64,000 bases of DNA from Globodera rostochiensis. Its lineage: Eukaryota > Nematoda > Chromadorea > Rhabditida > Heteroderidae. The DNA lies in contig JAEVLN010000007.1 of assembly GCA_018350325.1 (NCBI GenBank), forward strand, positions 4,135,804-4,199,803. The letters run 5' to 3'. The first letter of the stretch is position 1. The number at the start of each line of letters is the position of its first letter. Below are positions 1 through 15,559 of this stretch, one piece after another. The position numbers and the translations under genes are program-made. Under the pieces are notes generated by a model. The model had not been told where the DNA came from, did no database searches, and saw only the letters and a list, made by a program, of their open reading frames with translations.

Positions 1-101
1 TTCTCGCCATCTGGTGTGTTTGCTGCTGTGATTCATTCAAGGACATGGAGCATTACTGTTCCCAGTGCAACGGATTCGTGGGCAAATACAAGCGCCTCTG
101 A
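1..101 (+). pseudogene. LITAF-domain protein, last exon only (third copy, cut by window edge)
   Basis: The sequence matches the last exon of the LITAF gene at 5272-5380 almost base for base and ends with the same KYKRL plus TGA. It keeps the CxxC-type knuckle HYCSQC and the membrane-proximal cysteine cluster CVCCC. The match continues past the stop to about base 157 and then enters the 26-bp satellite. Whether a full gene lies to the left cannot be seen; this could be the end of an intact copy or a fragment. Confidence 0.75.
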
Positions 102-149
102 TCGCTCGGAGGAAGAAGTCGGCTGATTTGATCACCGTGATCGTATAAA

Positions 150-957
150 TAATCCCAGGACAATTCGTCAATAGACTATCCCATGACAAATCTCCACAAT
201 TCGTCAATGGACTATTCCATGACAAATCTCCCATGACAATTCGTCAATGGAGTATCCCATGACAATTCGTCAATAGAGTATCCCATGACAATTCGTCAAT
301 GGACTATTCCATGACAATTCGTCAATGGACTATCCCATGACAAATCTCCACAATTCGTCAATGGACTATTCCATGACAAATCTCCCATGACAATTCGTCA
401 ATGGAGTATCCCATGACAATTCGTCAATAGAGTATCCCATGACAATTCGTCAATAGAGTTTCCCATGACAATTCGTCAATGGAGTATCCCAGGACAATTC
501 GTCAATAGAGTATCCCATGACAATTCGTCAATGGAGTATCCCATGACAATTCGTCAATGGAGTAGTACCCCATGACAATTCGTCAATAGAGTATCCCATG
601 ACAATTCGTCAATAGAGTATCCCAGGACAATTCGTCAATAGAGTATCCCATGACAACTCGTCAATAGAGTATCCCATGACAATTCGTCAATAGAGTATCC
701 CATGACAATTCGTCAATAGAGTATCCCATAACAATTCGTCAACCATGACAATTCGTCTCTTTGCAATCCCAAGACAATTCGTCTCTTTGCAATCCCATGA
801 CAATTCGTCTCTTTGCAATCCCATGACAATTCGTCTCTTTGCAATCCCAAGACAATTCGTCTCTTTGCAATCCCAAGACAATTCGTCTCTTTGCAATCCC
901 ATGACAATTCGTCTCTTTGCAATCCCAAGACAATTCATCACTTAGCAATCCCCAAGG
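150..957. repeat. 26-bp satellite array, two subfamilies
   Basis: Tandem units of about 26 bp built on CCCATGACAATTCGTCAAT. Up to about 740 the units carry CAATGGAGTAT or CAATAGAGTAT; from about 745 to 950 they carry TCTCTTTGCAAT instead. The same family, inverted, lies at 59740-60210 inside intron 1 of the two-domain secreted protein gene. The reading frames through it are repeats, not genes. Confidence 0.95.
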
Positions 958-959
958 CT

Positions 960-1023
960 CCGAGTGACGCGCCAACATGACGAGGCAGAACAGCTGCACA
1001 AGGACGAACGATTGGGAGGCCAT
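960..1023 (-). pseudogene. Signal-peptide exon 1 of two-domain secreted protein, orphan copy
   Basis: Minus-strand ATG at 1023 opens a hydrophobic leader containing LFCLVMLARHS, nearly the same as exon 1 of the gene at 59673. In the intact copy the exon ends G|GTAGTG; here the bases after the shared G are AGCC, so the splice donor is gone. The satellite follows directly, and no exon 2 is present in the visible left arm. It is best read as a broken duplicate. Confidence 0.7.
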
Positions 1024-1902
1024 TGGAACGTTTGAATTTTGGTTTCAAAGCGATTTCCTTAAAAATACGGTAACCGTTTCAATTGCTACACATTCCCAAG
1101 TATGAGTTGTCCCCCTCAAAGAATGGTGCTGATTATTTCCAATATAACTTTTTTAAAACTCAACCAAATCAAAAAACAAGATGTTATGCGAAGCTCTAAG
1201 CTTTTAAAAGCTATTGTTAAGCCAAAGCTAATCAATTAAAAAAGTTGTCATTTCAATAACATTATGAAAAACCCTTGATTTGCGTGTTTTTTACATTAAA
1301 CTTTTTTAGAACAATTAAACCGCTTGTTTTATTTTTAAATGATTCATCTCATTTAAAGCTTTCGATGGCATCTTGTTTGTTTGATTTGGTTAAGTTTAAA
1401 AAAAGTTATAGACTTTTCAATCGCTGGCACTGAACCGTCCGGCACTGGTACAAATTTCCAATTTTGAGTTGTGCCCCCCTCAAAGAATGGCGCTGATTAT
1501 TTCCGAAATAAAACTCAATTTTAGAGTTTAAAAATATTTGAAATGAAATGAATTGAAGGAAATATTTGCCCACCAAAAAGTGTTTATGAAAATGAAATGA
1601 TTGGCAAAGTCCGATGGGGCGATTGAATGAAGCCAATGGAATGATTCATTCATCCAAAAAGCGATGGACGGAATTCCAAAAACAAAAAAAAAGATAAATT
1701 GGCGTCACTTTTTTTCATTTACTTTACTGAAAATCGCCCGACAGATGAAGCCAATGGAAATGCAAATCACCCAAAAAGCGATGGTCGGAAATTTAGAGTT
1801 TTTAAACAAAAAAGGTTTTAAATTTTATGAATGACAAATTCGAAATTTGTTACTGTGAACAGATTTGGATCCAAATGGGCGAGAAGTTGGTTGGCTGGCT
1901 TC

Positions 1903-2057
1903 TAGGGATGCTCGAGAGTCTCGGTGTCATTTCTCGGTCTCGACTTTCGGTGTCTCTCGGTCTCGACTCTCGGTGTCTCTCGGTCTCAACTTTCGAGTCT
2001 CGGTGTCATTTCTTGGTTCTTGATTCTCGGTTAAATTTTAATTCCCGAGCATCCCTA
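1903..2057. mobile_element. hAT-type MITE, left-arm copy
   Basis: Terminal inverted repeats TAGGGATGCTCGAG and CGAGCATCCCTA bound tandem CTCGGTCTCGACT-like units. The right-arm counterpart (58827-59047) has a perfect 8-bp target duplication. Here the right-hand duplication is damaged by a small deletion just outside the element. Confidence 0.8.
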
Positions 2058-2256
2058 CTGTTCTATGCACGCACCTGCTAATGTCAAATCGTCTCAGAAA
2101 ATTCCCAAATTTCAACGAGGAAAAATGGCTACAATTGCCAACTTTTTTCATTAGGGCATACAAATGCCAAAACGCACAATTCCCACAACCAAAATGCCGA
2201 CTCGAATTGTGATCCCATTTCTCCAAAGCACCGGTTCTCGAGCATCCCCAATGAAT

Positions 2257-2309
2257 TAGGGATGCTCAAGACTCAAAATTTCTCGAGACTTGACTCTCAA
2301 ACATCCCTA
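2257..2309. mobile_element. Short hAT-type MITE (53 bp)
   Basis: TAGGGATG at one end and CATCCCTA at the other, with internal CTCGAGACTTGACTC. It is the same length and sequence family as the right-arm copy at 58456-58508. The flanks resemble but do not exactly match an 8-bp duplication. Confidence 0.65.
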
Positions 2310-2737
2310 CTAGCATTAGCTTCACTATCAAAATGCTTTTTAAACTTCGAATTAAACGATGACAAAAATTTACAAGCCTCCGTACATTCATTCCCTACTC
2401 AACAGAAACATTTTTTGGATTTAAATTGTTCAAAATGTTATTGATAGGTGCGCCGAACTGTTCCTTTTATAACTGCCGCCCAAATGAACAACTCCGGGCT
2501 GCTCCCCCCCACGAAATGCAAAAAATTTAATGATTTCAAGGCTAATGGGTCATATTTTTGAACATTCTTAACCCATAAAGCATCATCACTTCGAAGCGAA
2601 AGTCATTTACAGTAGAAATTAAAGAGGCACTTTTTGAAGTTGCACAAAGTGATCAATTCCAGCTGCAAATCCTCCATCTCCTCATAAATTTTTTTCTTCA
2701 GATTTTGGGGTTGGGGTATTTGGGATGTATGACTTAC

Positions 2738-2814
2738 GTTTTGCCGAATCGAATGACGCAGTTGCCACAAAATTCCATGTCGGCATCTGACCGTTTTAGG
2801 CCTGCCGTTGGCAT
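2738..2814 (-). CDS. Possible first exon of a small unrecognised protein (left copy)
   Basis: A minus-strand ATG opens a short frame ending FCGNCVIRFGKT before a perfect GTAAGT donor (phase 2). The same exon with the same donor is in the right arm at 57939-58015. I could not join a convincing second exon: the nearest acceptor, 45 bases on in the right copy, gives a short basic tail. The exon starts divergently from the cysteine-rich gene next door, so it may share its promoter region. Function unknown. Confidence 0.3.
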
Positions 2815-2868
2815 TTTAACGTAACGCCCAATCGGTGATTCAAATTGACATTTCTTTGACATTTGGAA

Positions 2869-3769
2869 ATGGCGTCTCCAATAAAACTCATAACGGACTC
2901 TGACGGATTATTCTTTCTCCACAACTTTCCCATTCCCCCCTTAAAAGGCCAAATGCGCGGAAGACGGCTTCAAGCAGGTGGAGAACGCGTGCAAGCGCGA
3001 GTGTGCCCATTGGCTGTCCACATTTGTGCCGCCGCACGGCAACAAAGACGCACACGCGCTCGCGCATTGCTTTGGGCGCAACGTGAAGATGGAGGCGATG
3101 CCGATGAACGAGTGCATGCGCAAGCGTGTGGCCAATTAGTGCGTTTTTGAGCGAGGGTGGCACTTTATGATGAGTTCCAACAATTAGGATTTTTTTTGAA
3201 AATCACCCCTGAATGAAAAAATTGGTGAATTCAGGAAATTTTAGGCCTTAGGGGGACGGAAAATTCGATTAATCAAATATCCAATTCTTTTAGCTGTACA
3301 AGATCATCGACGGCACGCGTTAAAGTGCCGGGTCCGGACTACGCTGGTTGGATGGAGTCCATTTCGGTCGGCAACAGCACGGCCTTTGACCAACAGCACA
3401 AAAGTGCCTTCCTGCGCAAGTCGCGTGCCGCCTTTATCACCTTTCGCAACTTTCAAAAGTGCATGAACAATTGCGCCAAGAAGCGGTCCATTCAGTGCTT
3501 CGACGCCGAAGGGTGGGAGTTCAAGCAGTACTTATGTGAATCCGAGGATTTTACCCTACGTTGATCATACATGATTTGCTCCAAAAATTTTTATTTAAAA
3601 ATCACGCAATTTTCACAGATTTTTGTCAATTCTCAGGTGTGCTATTACACTTCCGTCTGACCGTGCCAAGGCTCAGCTGTTCTACAACCAGTGCACGCAG
3701 CAGCAGAACGTGCCGAAGAATGCGCGCGACGCGTGCAATTATTTGATCGTGAAGCACAAAGTTCGGTGA
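2869..3769 (+). pseudogene. Cysteine-rich protein gene, left copy, frameshifted
   Basis: Three exons match the right-arm gene (56981-57884): 2869-3138, 3295-3527 and 3637-3769. The second intron uses GTACTT after AAGCA. The frame gives cysteine-spaced segments such as CKREC, FQKCMNNC and FYNQCTQQ and ends KHKVR plus TGA. Relative to the right copy, exon 1 lacks two bases where the right arm reads GGCGCC and the left reads GGCC (about 2948-2951), which breaks the frame near the start. The gene is dead unless translation begins elsewhere. The rest of the coding sequence is very well kept, so the loss looks recent, or it is a sequencing error. Confidence 0.6.
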
Positions 3770-4955
3770 GTAATCGTTCGAAATTGGGGCCCAAAGCTCT
3801 TTAGTCATCAGGCTTAATCCAGTCGGGCATTTTTTTGGTCTTTTTTGGTTTAAAAAATCCCATTTAAGCGAATTGGTCGGAGTCTGCCCGCTGTTCTTAA
3901 ACAAGCAATTGATGCAAATGCCGTGAAAAAAAGTGAAAGAGGAACAATGGGGATTTATATAAATCCTTGACACAACAAATATAAGACCACGCACCGCGCC
4001 ATGTTATTTTTTTTTTGTTTGTTTATTTATTTGATCTTTTTTACTCTAAATATTCTCATTCATTCATAAGGGCATAAAAGAGTTTCTGCTTACTGAGTAT
4101 GCGTGTTTAAACTTTAAAGGAGTACGTTTTTATTTGGAAAAATGCAACCATTTTACGGATTTTATTTCCGTCTCTGAAATTGAGTTGAAAAGATTGTAAG
4201 CAACATTTTGCGAAAATTCCCGACTTGTTGCTCAAAATTTCGGAAAATTCGGTTATTTATATGTTTTGTGTCACCTTTTGAGCAATTTTTAGTTATTTTA
4301 TTTAAACAAAAAGCAGCAAATTAGCAGTGTTTTAGACCGTTCAAAAAGGCATAAGCGCATTTCAATGTCATCAGATTTTTTGTAAGCTCAACCAAACCAA
4401 TAATAACCAAGAATTAAGTGCAGCTTAATTGATTTCATTAAAAAAACAAAATGAAAATTGAATTTTGTCAATTTTTGATTCAGAATTTATGCACATTTTT
4501 TCAAACGTTTGCGTTCGATCTTTTTTAACAGAACGCCAGAAATAAAAATAAAGTTAGCTAATTTTATCAAAAATCTACCTATACATATAAATAGTCAAAA
4601 TTCTTATTCCATTCCATTCCATTCCATTCAAATTCGATGTTTTGCTTCCACTTACTAGGTTGTAATTTGCTACCTTTCCCTTTTTTAATAGTAATTGTCT
4701 TTATTCACAAGTCCCAGTACATTTTGTCGTTCCGGCGATTCGCTACTGACCAATTCGCTCAATTAGTGTAAAAGTCATAGAGTCCGTAATTCAAATCTTT
4801 TAACACACCAAAAAGAGACATCGAATTGGTCGTGGCGCGAATCGCTTCTGTTTTTTGTTAACTTTTCTTGCTTTAACATCTTTTACTGTTTAAGCTTTTC
4901 CATAATTCGACCGAATCCATATTAGTGGCGCGCAAACTCCAAGCAATAATTCGTC
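3770..4955. other. Intergenic, left arm
   Basis: AT-rich sequence between the cysteine-rich gene and the LITAF gene, with a short run of ATTCC repeats near 4610. No gene seen. It aligns inverted with 55321-56980, except that the right arm carries an extra insertion of about 475 bp containing two tRNA-like units. Confidence 0.7.
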
Positions 4956-5380
4956 ATGTCAGACCAGCCAATGGCGCCTCTTGGGAAGTATCCGCAGCCG
5001 GTAAGTAAATCGAATTGATTGATGTTTTTGAACAATTCAAAGCATTTTCTTTGATTTAAGATTGACTGTCCGCACTGTCACCAGAAAACGACAACTTACG
5101 TCCGACCGGTGTGCGGTCTGCTCGCGTGGCTGCTGTGCGTTTTGCATTTTTAGGGAATTTTTTCCAAATTATGTTTAATCGGGGATTTTTCATTTCAATT
5201 TTTTTCGAACGTTCCAAAGTTTTGGCATTAATTTTTGGGTGCTTTGTGTAATTTTATTTATAAAATTTCAGCTGCATCTTTCTCGCCATCTGGTGTGTTT
5301 GCTGCTGTGATTCATTCAAGGACATGGAGCATTACTGTTCCCAGTGCAACGGATTCGTGGGCAAATACAAACGCCTCTGA
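4956..5380 (+). CDS. Small LITAF-domain membrane protein (left copy)
   Basis: Three exons (4956-5000, 5061-5134, 5272-5380) join in phase to a 75-residue protein. The LITAF pattern is complete: CPHCHQK near residues 18-24, a hydrophobic stretch GLLAWLLCIFLAIWCVCCC at about 34-52, then HYCSQCNGFVGKYKRL at the C-terminus. LITAF-domain proteins bind zinc through the two CxxC knuckles and insert the hydrophobic segment into the cytosolic face of endosomal or lysosomal membranes. This one is near minimal, with only about 15 residues before the domain. Introns start GTAAGT and GTGCGT. The right-arm paralogue differs at about two residues (HQKTTTY versus HKKTTTV). The upstream region is shared with the other arm. 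Confidence 0.88.
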
Positions 5381-5560
5381 TCGCTCGGAGGAAGAAGTCG
5401 GCTGATTTGAACACCGTGATCGTATAAATATGTATAATAATTGTTGTTGTAATGATCATTGTGATGATATGTGTATATGTACTTACAATCTGTTGTGATC
5501 TGCTTGTTCATTTTAGTATTGCCGACCAAAAATAAATTGATATGTTGAAATCACAAAATT

Positions 5561-5680
5561 ATGTCGGATGCCAAGAAGAATAACTATATTCGTGATCTCA
5601 GTGCACTTAAGCAAAAATTAGGAGAATTTGAACGCCAGAGTTATTTCGCAATTTTGAAAAATCTGAAAAGTTGTGGCTAA
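5561..5680 (+). CDS. Small ORF, unrecognised (left copy)
   Basis: ATG opens a 39-residue charged frame beginning MSDAKKNNYIRDLSALK and ending KSCG. The right arm has the same start with a diverged C-terminus of about 59 residues (54532-54714, minus). Conservation of the first 30 residues could reflect a real coding exon or simply the age of the duplication. No family recognised. Confidence 0.3.
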   Translation: MSDAKKNNYIRDLSALKQKLGEFERQSYFAILKNLKSCG

Positions 5681-5800
5681 TTTTTTTGTTGCAAAAAATC
5701 TTAAAAATTGGTAAAAAGCCTGATCCGCATAAAGCGCCAGTATAGGTAGACGGTGGGTTGCATAAAAAATTTAATCCATTAAAAGTATTCCAATGACATA

Positions 5801-6149
5801 AAATTGAATTAAAAAGATTCACAAAAATATCGACAATTCCATGGAATTTCTACTTTATTATTTGGAGGAGTTGTTCAGCAAATCCGAATAAAAATACTAC
5901 CAATCGATTCCTCTCGTGGGGCTGAGTAAAAGGCATAAAATTTCAAAATTCAAGTCGGGTCAACCATTTTTATCATTTTTTTTTGTTTCGTCAATCAAAA
6001 CTACATTTATTATGCATTTAATTAATTACATATGGGCACAAATTTAAATGTTTAGTGGGGGGGGGAAGCACAAAAAGTAGACGGAGTCAAATCGCTTGTC
6101 TATATAAGTGCCATATAAAATCTGTGTTGGTCAGCCGATAATCAATCAA
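5801..6149. other. Intergenic between LITAF arm and PIGA
   Basis: AT-rich with one G run near 6057. It is the 3' flank of PIGA on the minus strand. No gene seen. Confidence 0.6.
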
Positions 6150-10367
<4,218 letters not shown>

Positions 10368-13300
10368 CTCCCCCAATTCACATCGTCGTAGGCCACGGGG
10401 TCCGCCATTTTATTGACAATATATTTTTTAAAATTGTTTATCTTAAAAAAAATTTATTGAATTTTTCCCTTTTTTTTTTGATTGTTCATGGTCGACTAAC
10501 TCATTGTTGGGCGCCATTTAGGCTTAGCATTTATAGAATTTCAAGGGCTAAAAGGCACATGGACTTATTAACCTTAGGGTGGTGGCGGCCGGAAGACCGG
10601 ACAATTTCCTCCGGCGCCCCCCCCCCCCCCCGGGAAACGGGGGAAGGGACTGCTTGAAAAGGTCGGATATCCGCCCGGGTGCCCGGCGGATAATTGGACT
10701 TGCTGCAGCAGCAACTCGTTCGTTACCGTGCCGTGCCGTAAACATTTTACAACCAAACAAAAAATGCTCCCCAAACATCCGGTGGCAGCGTAGCGTCAAA
10801 TATATGGCCAAAGCTTTGGCCTTGGCCTGAGCATCATTTACGATTTACTATTTTGTTGTGTATGTTTTAAAATATTGTTTAAAAACAATTCAAACAAATT
10901 TTATTTACCACTTTTTTTTGTGTGTGTCATATGGCGGCGGGGGGGGGGGGGGCTAAGGACCGCAAAAGAATTTGCGGCAGAATCCAAAGTGTAAATATGC
11001 GCCAGACGCGGTCGGCTTTTGATCCCCTAAAGCATAAGAGAAGTTTTGTGCGTGCGGTGGTCCCCAACAGATGAGCAAACAATTTGGCCAAAAAATGCGC
11101 TCTCCCCACCACAAAACAAGCCAAAAGCTTCTCTATCCATTCCGAGAGTGCACTTTATTCTCATAAATATAGAATTTTGAAAAAGTTTTCTTAGAAAATT
11201 TGAGAAATTTGCCGATTTTTTGAAACCAAAATTTTGAGAAATTCGCTGATTTTTTTGAAACAAAAAATTGGGAATTGTTTACGACAAAAAAATGTTAAAT
11301 GTTCACTTCCGCCGATTAATGTCAATGTGTTGTGTTTGAATTAATGATAGAAAGGGGACGGACGCGACACCTTTTTGGCGAGACAGACATCACAATTTGA
11401 ATCAAAAAGAATTTCGAGCCCTCTGGGGATTTTTCCCATAATTAAATTGGATTTTTTTGTTTAAGCTTCCCCCCCCCCCCCCAAAACCGCCACATTTGTG
11501 CATATTTTTAGTCCCTAATTTAGCGCCATAGTCTTTGGTTCTTGGGGCAACAAATTAATCTTTTTTTGTTCCCCGATGGAGCTTAGAAAAAGTCATTAAT
11601 GCCTCAGGCCGTCGTACAATAAATAATAAGCCCCCCATAATTAAGCCAATTGCTGCAGGCAATAAGCAGGAAAAATTCTGTAACAAATTTCCCCCATTGT
11701 TTTGACTAGAGACCGGGCGATCGAGATTCTCGATCGGTCCGCAAGTGCGGGCTTTAATTCTGACCATCAGATAAAAAGTTCTTGATCGTCCACTCCTTGA
11801 TCAGAAAACAGGGACATTCTTGGTCCAAGTTTTCCCATAGACTCGAGACTTGGCCCCGGGACCGATCGATACTGACCCCCCTCCCCCCAAAATCCCTCGG
11901 TTCAAAGCCGAGACTGCGAACATCCAAACCACACAATTTAAAATTTCTCACCAACGCACATATCACATTCCATTCAGCACAAACAACCACAAAATGCCTG
12001 CTCATCTCCAGCCACGTGCTTGTGGGAATTTGGAGGGGGGGGGGCTTCTGCTCCCTCCCTCCCCCCCCCATTTCTTCCCCCCCCCCCCATTTCTTCTCAT
12101 AGCGTTTTCAGCCCGGGGACCGTGTCCCCCCCCCCCCCGCTCATCCCTCAACAACAGGCGCATCCCCCATCTGAAGAACATCTTCACAGTCTCATCATCA
12201 ATTTCGTTCTGTTCTTCCCCCCTCTCATCATCCCCCTCCCCATTCCCGCCCTCTCGCTGTTGTACACTCTCTCGCCCACTTTCAGACGCCCCCTCCCCTC
12301 CCCACCCAGCTGTTCATTTACTTCCAAACAAACAAAACATCGTCGGCACTCTGTGCTTTTCTGCCCATACGTATATATATTATACCTATTAGAGAAGTTC
12401 AAGAGTCTCGGGTCTTGACTCGATTTTGTGTCTCGGTTCTCGACTCCGAGTTTTGAGTCTTACAACCCTAATACCTATACATATTAAGGGTGGTGGGAAT
12501 CAATTTCATTACAAACTCATCACAGGCTCAGGGCAGGCAGTGTCTATGAGTGATGGATGAGCGGCGGGGGGGGGCGGGCGAAGTGTGCGGAGGGGGGAGG
12601 GGGGGGGGGGGGGGAGGGGGGGGGGAGGGGGGAGGGAGGGGGGGGAGGGCTGTTTGGGTGCTTTCTTCGCATTCCTTGACTTTCCTCATCAGCAGCAGCA
12701 ACGCCACACTTTATAGACGTTGTGGCGGCAGCAATTGGAGGCGGGGGGGAGGGGGGGGGGAGTGCGCTGTACGTACGTCCACAAAGTGTGTGTAATTGGG
12801 GAAACTGTTGGGGGGGGGGGAGGCACACATCGATGAAGAGTCTCATATTTCACTGTGATGGTTGTGCAGCGGAAGAAGACCGGCGGAGGGTCGGAGAGGG
12901 GACACTTTTGGCTCGTAGTGAACCCCCCGGGGGGGCTTGGGAATACAATCTCATCAGCAGCAGCGGCGGCTCACTTTCTCCTCTTCAGCAGCAGCAGAAA
13001 GGGAACTGAATTCACACAACAGTGTGTTTGTTGTGTTTGTTCTCTGTCATCTTTTTCTGCGCTCAATTTTTAAGCACACTATTTCGCCAAATCTGTGTGT
13101 TCTGCTGTTCCCATTCCACCCCCTTCCCTCCGGCGTTATCTCTTCGGGAATCAAACCATCCCCTAAAGCGATGGAGAGAAGACGACACTGACTCTGATGA
13201 GAGCACTTTCTCTTTCTTCCTTGTCTCTCTCTGTCTTCTCTTTTTCTCAAACACTATTTCCTCCTCCCTCTCTCTCTCTCTCTCTGTTCTTCAGTTTTAC

Positions 13301-15559
13301 GGATGAATGAATGAATGGCTCTGTGGCTGGCGCCCAGGGCGTATATAAACCAAATAATAAACAGCCAGAGCCCCCTACACAACACACACACACAGAAAAG
13401 ATGGATGGGTGAGGTGGTCGTGGAAGCGCTGGGGGGTGGGGGGGGGGAGAATGAATGGGCGAAAGCAGCGAGTGAATTTGAGTGGAGCGGAGAGATTGTC
13501 TGAGAGGAAGAAAAATACCGCCCGCGGGGGTGGGGACAATCCCCTCCCCCGACAATGAATGGGACGGGCGGCGGGGGGGGGGGGGGGGGGAGGCGGGAGA
13601 CACCTTTAGGACTTTGACTACTGACCCCGTCCTGCTGCAAAAGAAGGCCTCCCCCCCCCCCCCCCCCAACCCCCGAAAACTAAGAAACAAAATTTTTTTT
13701 TTTCTGAGAGGCCTGCTGGGACGATGCAATTACTATTTGATATGATTGATTAATCGTCTCCGTGCGCCTCTCTCCCATCGAATTTCGTCGAAAATGTCCA
13801 AACTCCTTGAAAAAAAAAACGAAAAATGTGATGGAGGGGGCTGATCAAAGCGATACATTTCGTCGAAAACCGATAAACCCCTCACATACCCAAAATTAAA
13901 ACAAATTCCATTCGTATTTTAAGACGGTTTCAACACCATTCCAATCACTCACTTTCTCATCCCATCGCCTCACTAATTCCTTTTCCGTTGCACACAAAAA
14001 TTTTTTAATTATTTTTCTTACTAAAAATTTGTGGATAAAAATTACATATTTAAAACAAACAAAGTGAGTGTGCTTGCACGGGAATTTGTAAACAACATTT
14101 TCACCAATGCTTTCTCGGCTTCTTCTCATCTCCCGTCCACCACCGCCATCACAGCATTATGTATAATTAATTGCTGAGATCGGCGGGGACCGGGAGGGGG
14201 GGGGGGGGGTAGTCCACCGTCCACCACCAAATCAATTCGCCGTCGCATATGCACAACACAAATTCGCTTACACTCACCCCCCCCCTCTCCGGCTCCTCCT
14301 CGTACTTTCCCCCAACAATTGTGGCGAGAATTTTATTACTATATTAATAAGCCCCAAAAATGATGGTGGCGGTGGTGGTGGTGCTTCTCCTGCTGCTGGT
14401 GCTGCCTGCACACAAATGATGAAAGTGTATTTGTGCACATCGATATGTGTGGCAGCCGGAGCGGTAAATAGAAGTTTTTTTTGTTCATTAATGATGTGTT
14501 GTGTGTGTACACTGTACAGCGCGTCTCCTTTATAAAAGTAAGGCATGGCCAACACAAAATTGAAGGAATTGTCCTCACAGCACGCGAGACTTTTTGCGCA
14601 TAATTTGTTGATGGCAATAGCATAATGTTCCTTAAACTGAAAAAATTAAAATTTAATGTATAAAAAAGAAGCGGAGAGCTTTGCACAAAATGAATTTGCC
14701 CATTAATCGACCGATTTTAAAGTTTTTTTTAAAACAATAACATATTTATGTACATCCAATGTTGCGAATTTGGTTTCAAAAGAGGGGGGAAAAAAAAAAT
14801 GCGAATTTAGTACAAATGGCAAGCAACGAAACAACAACGAACCGAACTAATTGGATGGATATGTGAGGAGACATTGAAAACAAAATAGCTTGATAATTAG
14901 GCAAAGCTGGCAAAAAAAAAGAAGCCAATTTTAAGAGTTTTCTGACTATAACTTTTTTGTAATTTGTTCAACTGATTAGCTGTAGTTAGACGAAAGCTTC
15001 TTCTAAATGTTAGCTTTCTTTTGATATTATTCTCAACAAATTTGGTTAGTTTAACTAAAAGTTATTGTCACTTTTTTGTTGTTGCAAATTCACGATTCGA
15101 CCTTTGGGTCGGAAGTGAAAAAGTTGCATTTGGCTTTATGTTTCGTGTCAGGACGAAATGCCAACCGGTGTCACAACGCCAACCAATTCTGACCGTTTGG
15201 CATTTTGTTTGCTTTACAGCTTGGTAAAAATGTTTAGCGACAACAAAACAAAAATTTTGCTGACAAAATTCACGAAATGCTTGCATATTTGCATTTTGAC
15301 ATTGTACTTTTATTAATCATTTTGTAGTTTTAAATTTACACATTTTTTTTTAGCTCCGAATGGGGCGCCTATTCGCCGCACTTTTCTTTCCTATTGCCTT
15401 CCAATGCAACAACAATTTTTGATTGCCCGGCGTGTTTACGTTGTGAAAAGCGCCGAACACTGCCACCATTCACCAGCAGTGCTCTTCTTATAAATCCTCG
15501 TCAGCCACGACGCCAACGCTGGTGGTGGCCAAGGTGCCACGGCACGGCCACCGCTGACA
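10368..15559. other. 5.2-kb intergenic region rich in G and C runs
   Basis: This lies between the divergent starts of PIGA and the SLC22 gene. It has many homopolymer or near-homopolymer G and C tracts (10619-10632, 10939-10952, 11469-11483, 12567-12650, 13572-13590, 13651-13667, 14198-14209), a CT-rich stretch at 13200-13290 and an (AC)n near 13384. A TATATAAA-like box sits at 13340. The proline- or glycine-rich frames here are translations of these tracts. No gene recognised; 5' noncoding exons of either neighbour could lie here. Confidence 0.7.
12390..12470. mobile_element. hAT-type MITE, 81 bp, perfect 8-bp target duplication
   Basis: The element starts TAGAGAAGTT and ends CAACCCTA, with internal CTCGGGTCTTGACTC-like sequence as in the other MITEs here. 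ATACCTAT is present on both sides (12382-12389 and 12471-12478), the 8-bp duplication typical of hAT insertions. Confidence 0.85.

Larger units (their letters stand above)
1024..2868. other. Left-arm noncoding stretch with several transposon remnants
   Basis: No convincing gene apart from the small minus-strand exon at 2738-2814. The stretch holds a copy of the internally palindromic element also seen at 53850-54270 (here about 1146-1442, absent at the matching place in the right arm) and two hAT MITEs (1903-2057 and 2257-2309). Most of it aligns inverted with 58016-59672. Confidence 0.7.
960..5800 (+). repeat. Outer inverted duplication, left arm
   Basis: Collinear, inverted match to 54479-59736. 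The inner edge is sharp: homology stops at CCAATGACATA (5791-5800), matching TATGTCATTGG at 54479. The arm contains satellite edge, orphan exon 1, two MITEs, the cysteine-rich gene, the LITAF gene and the small ORF at 5561. The arms differ by indels (MITE flank, 2-bp exon deletion, the tRNA-like insertion on the right, a palindromic element on the left), so they are separate loci or haplotypes, not a read artefact of one sequence. Confidence 0.92.

Noticed and set aside
745..945. Frames through the 26-bp satellite
   Set aside because: Pure repeat translation; open on both strands.
2262..2444. Plus-strand 60-codon frame, mirrored at 58321-58503
   Set aside because: It starts inside a 53-bp MITE and continues into AT-rich sequence; conserved only because the arms are duplicated.
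12544..13745. Overlapping proline- and glycine-rich frames on both strands
   Set aside because: They are translations of homopolymer C and G runs with no conserved segment or splice context.
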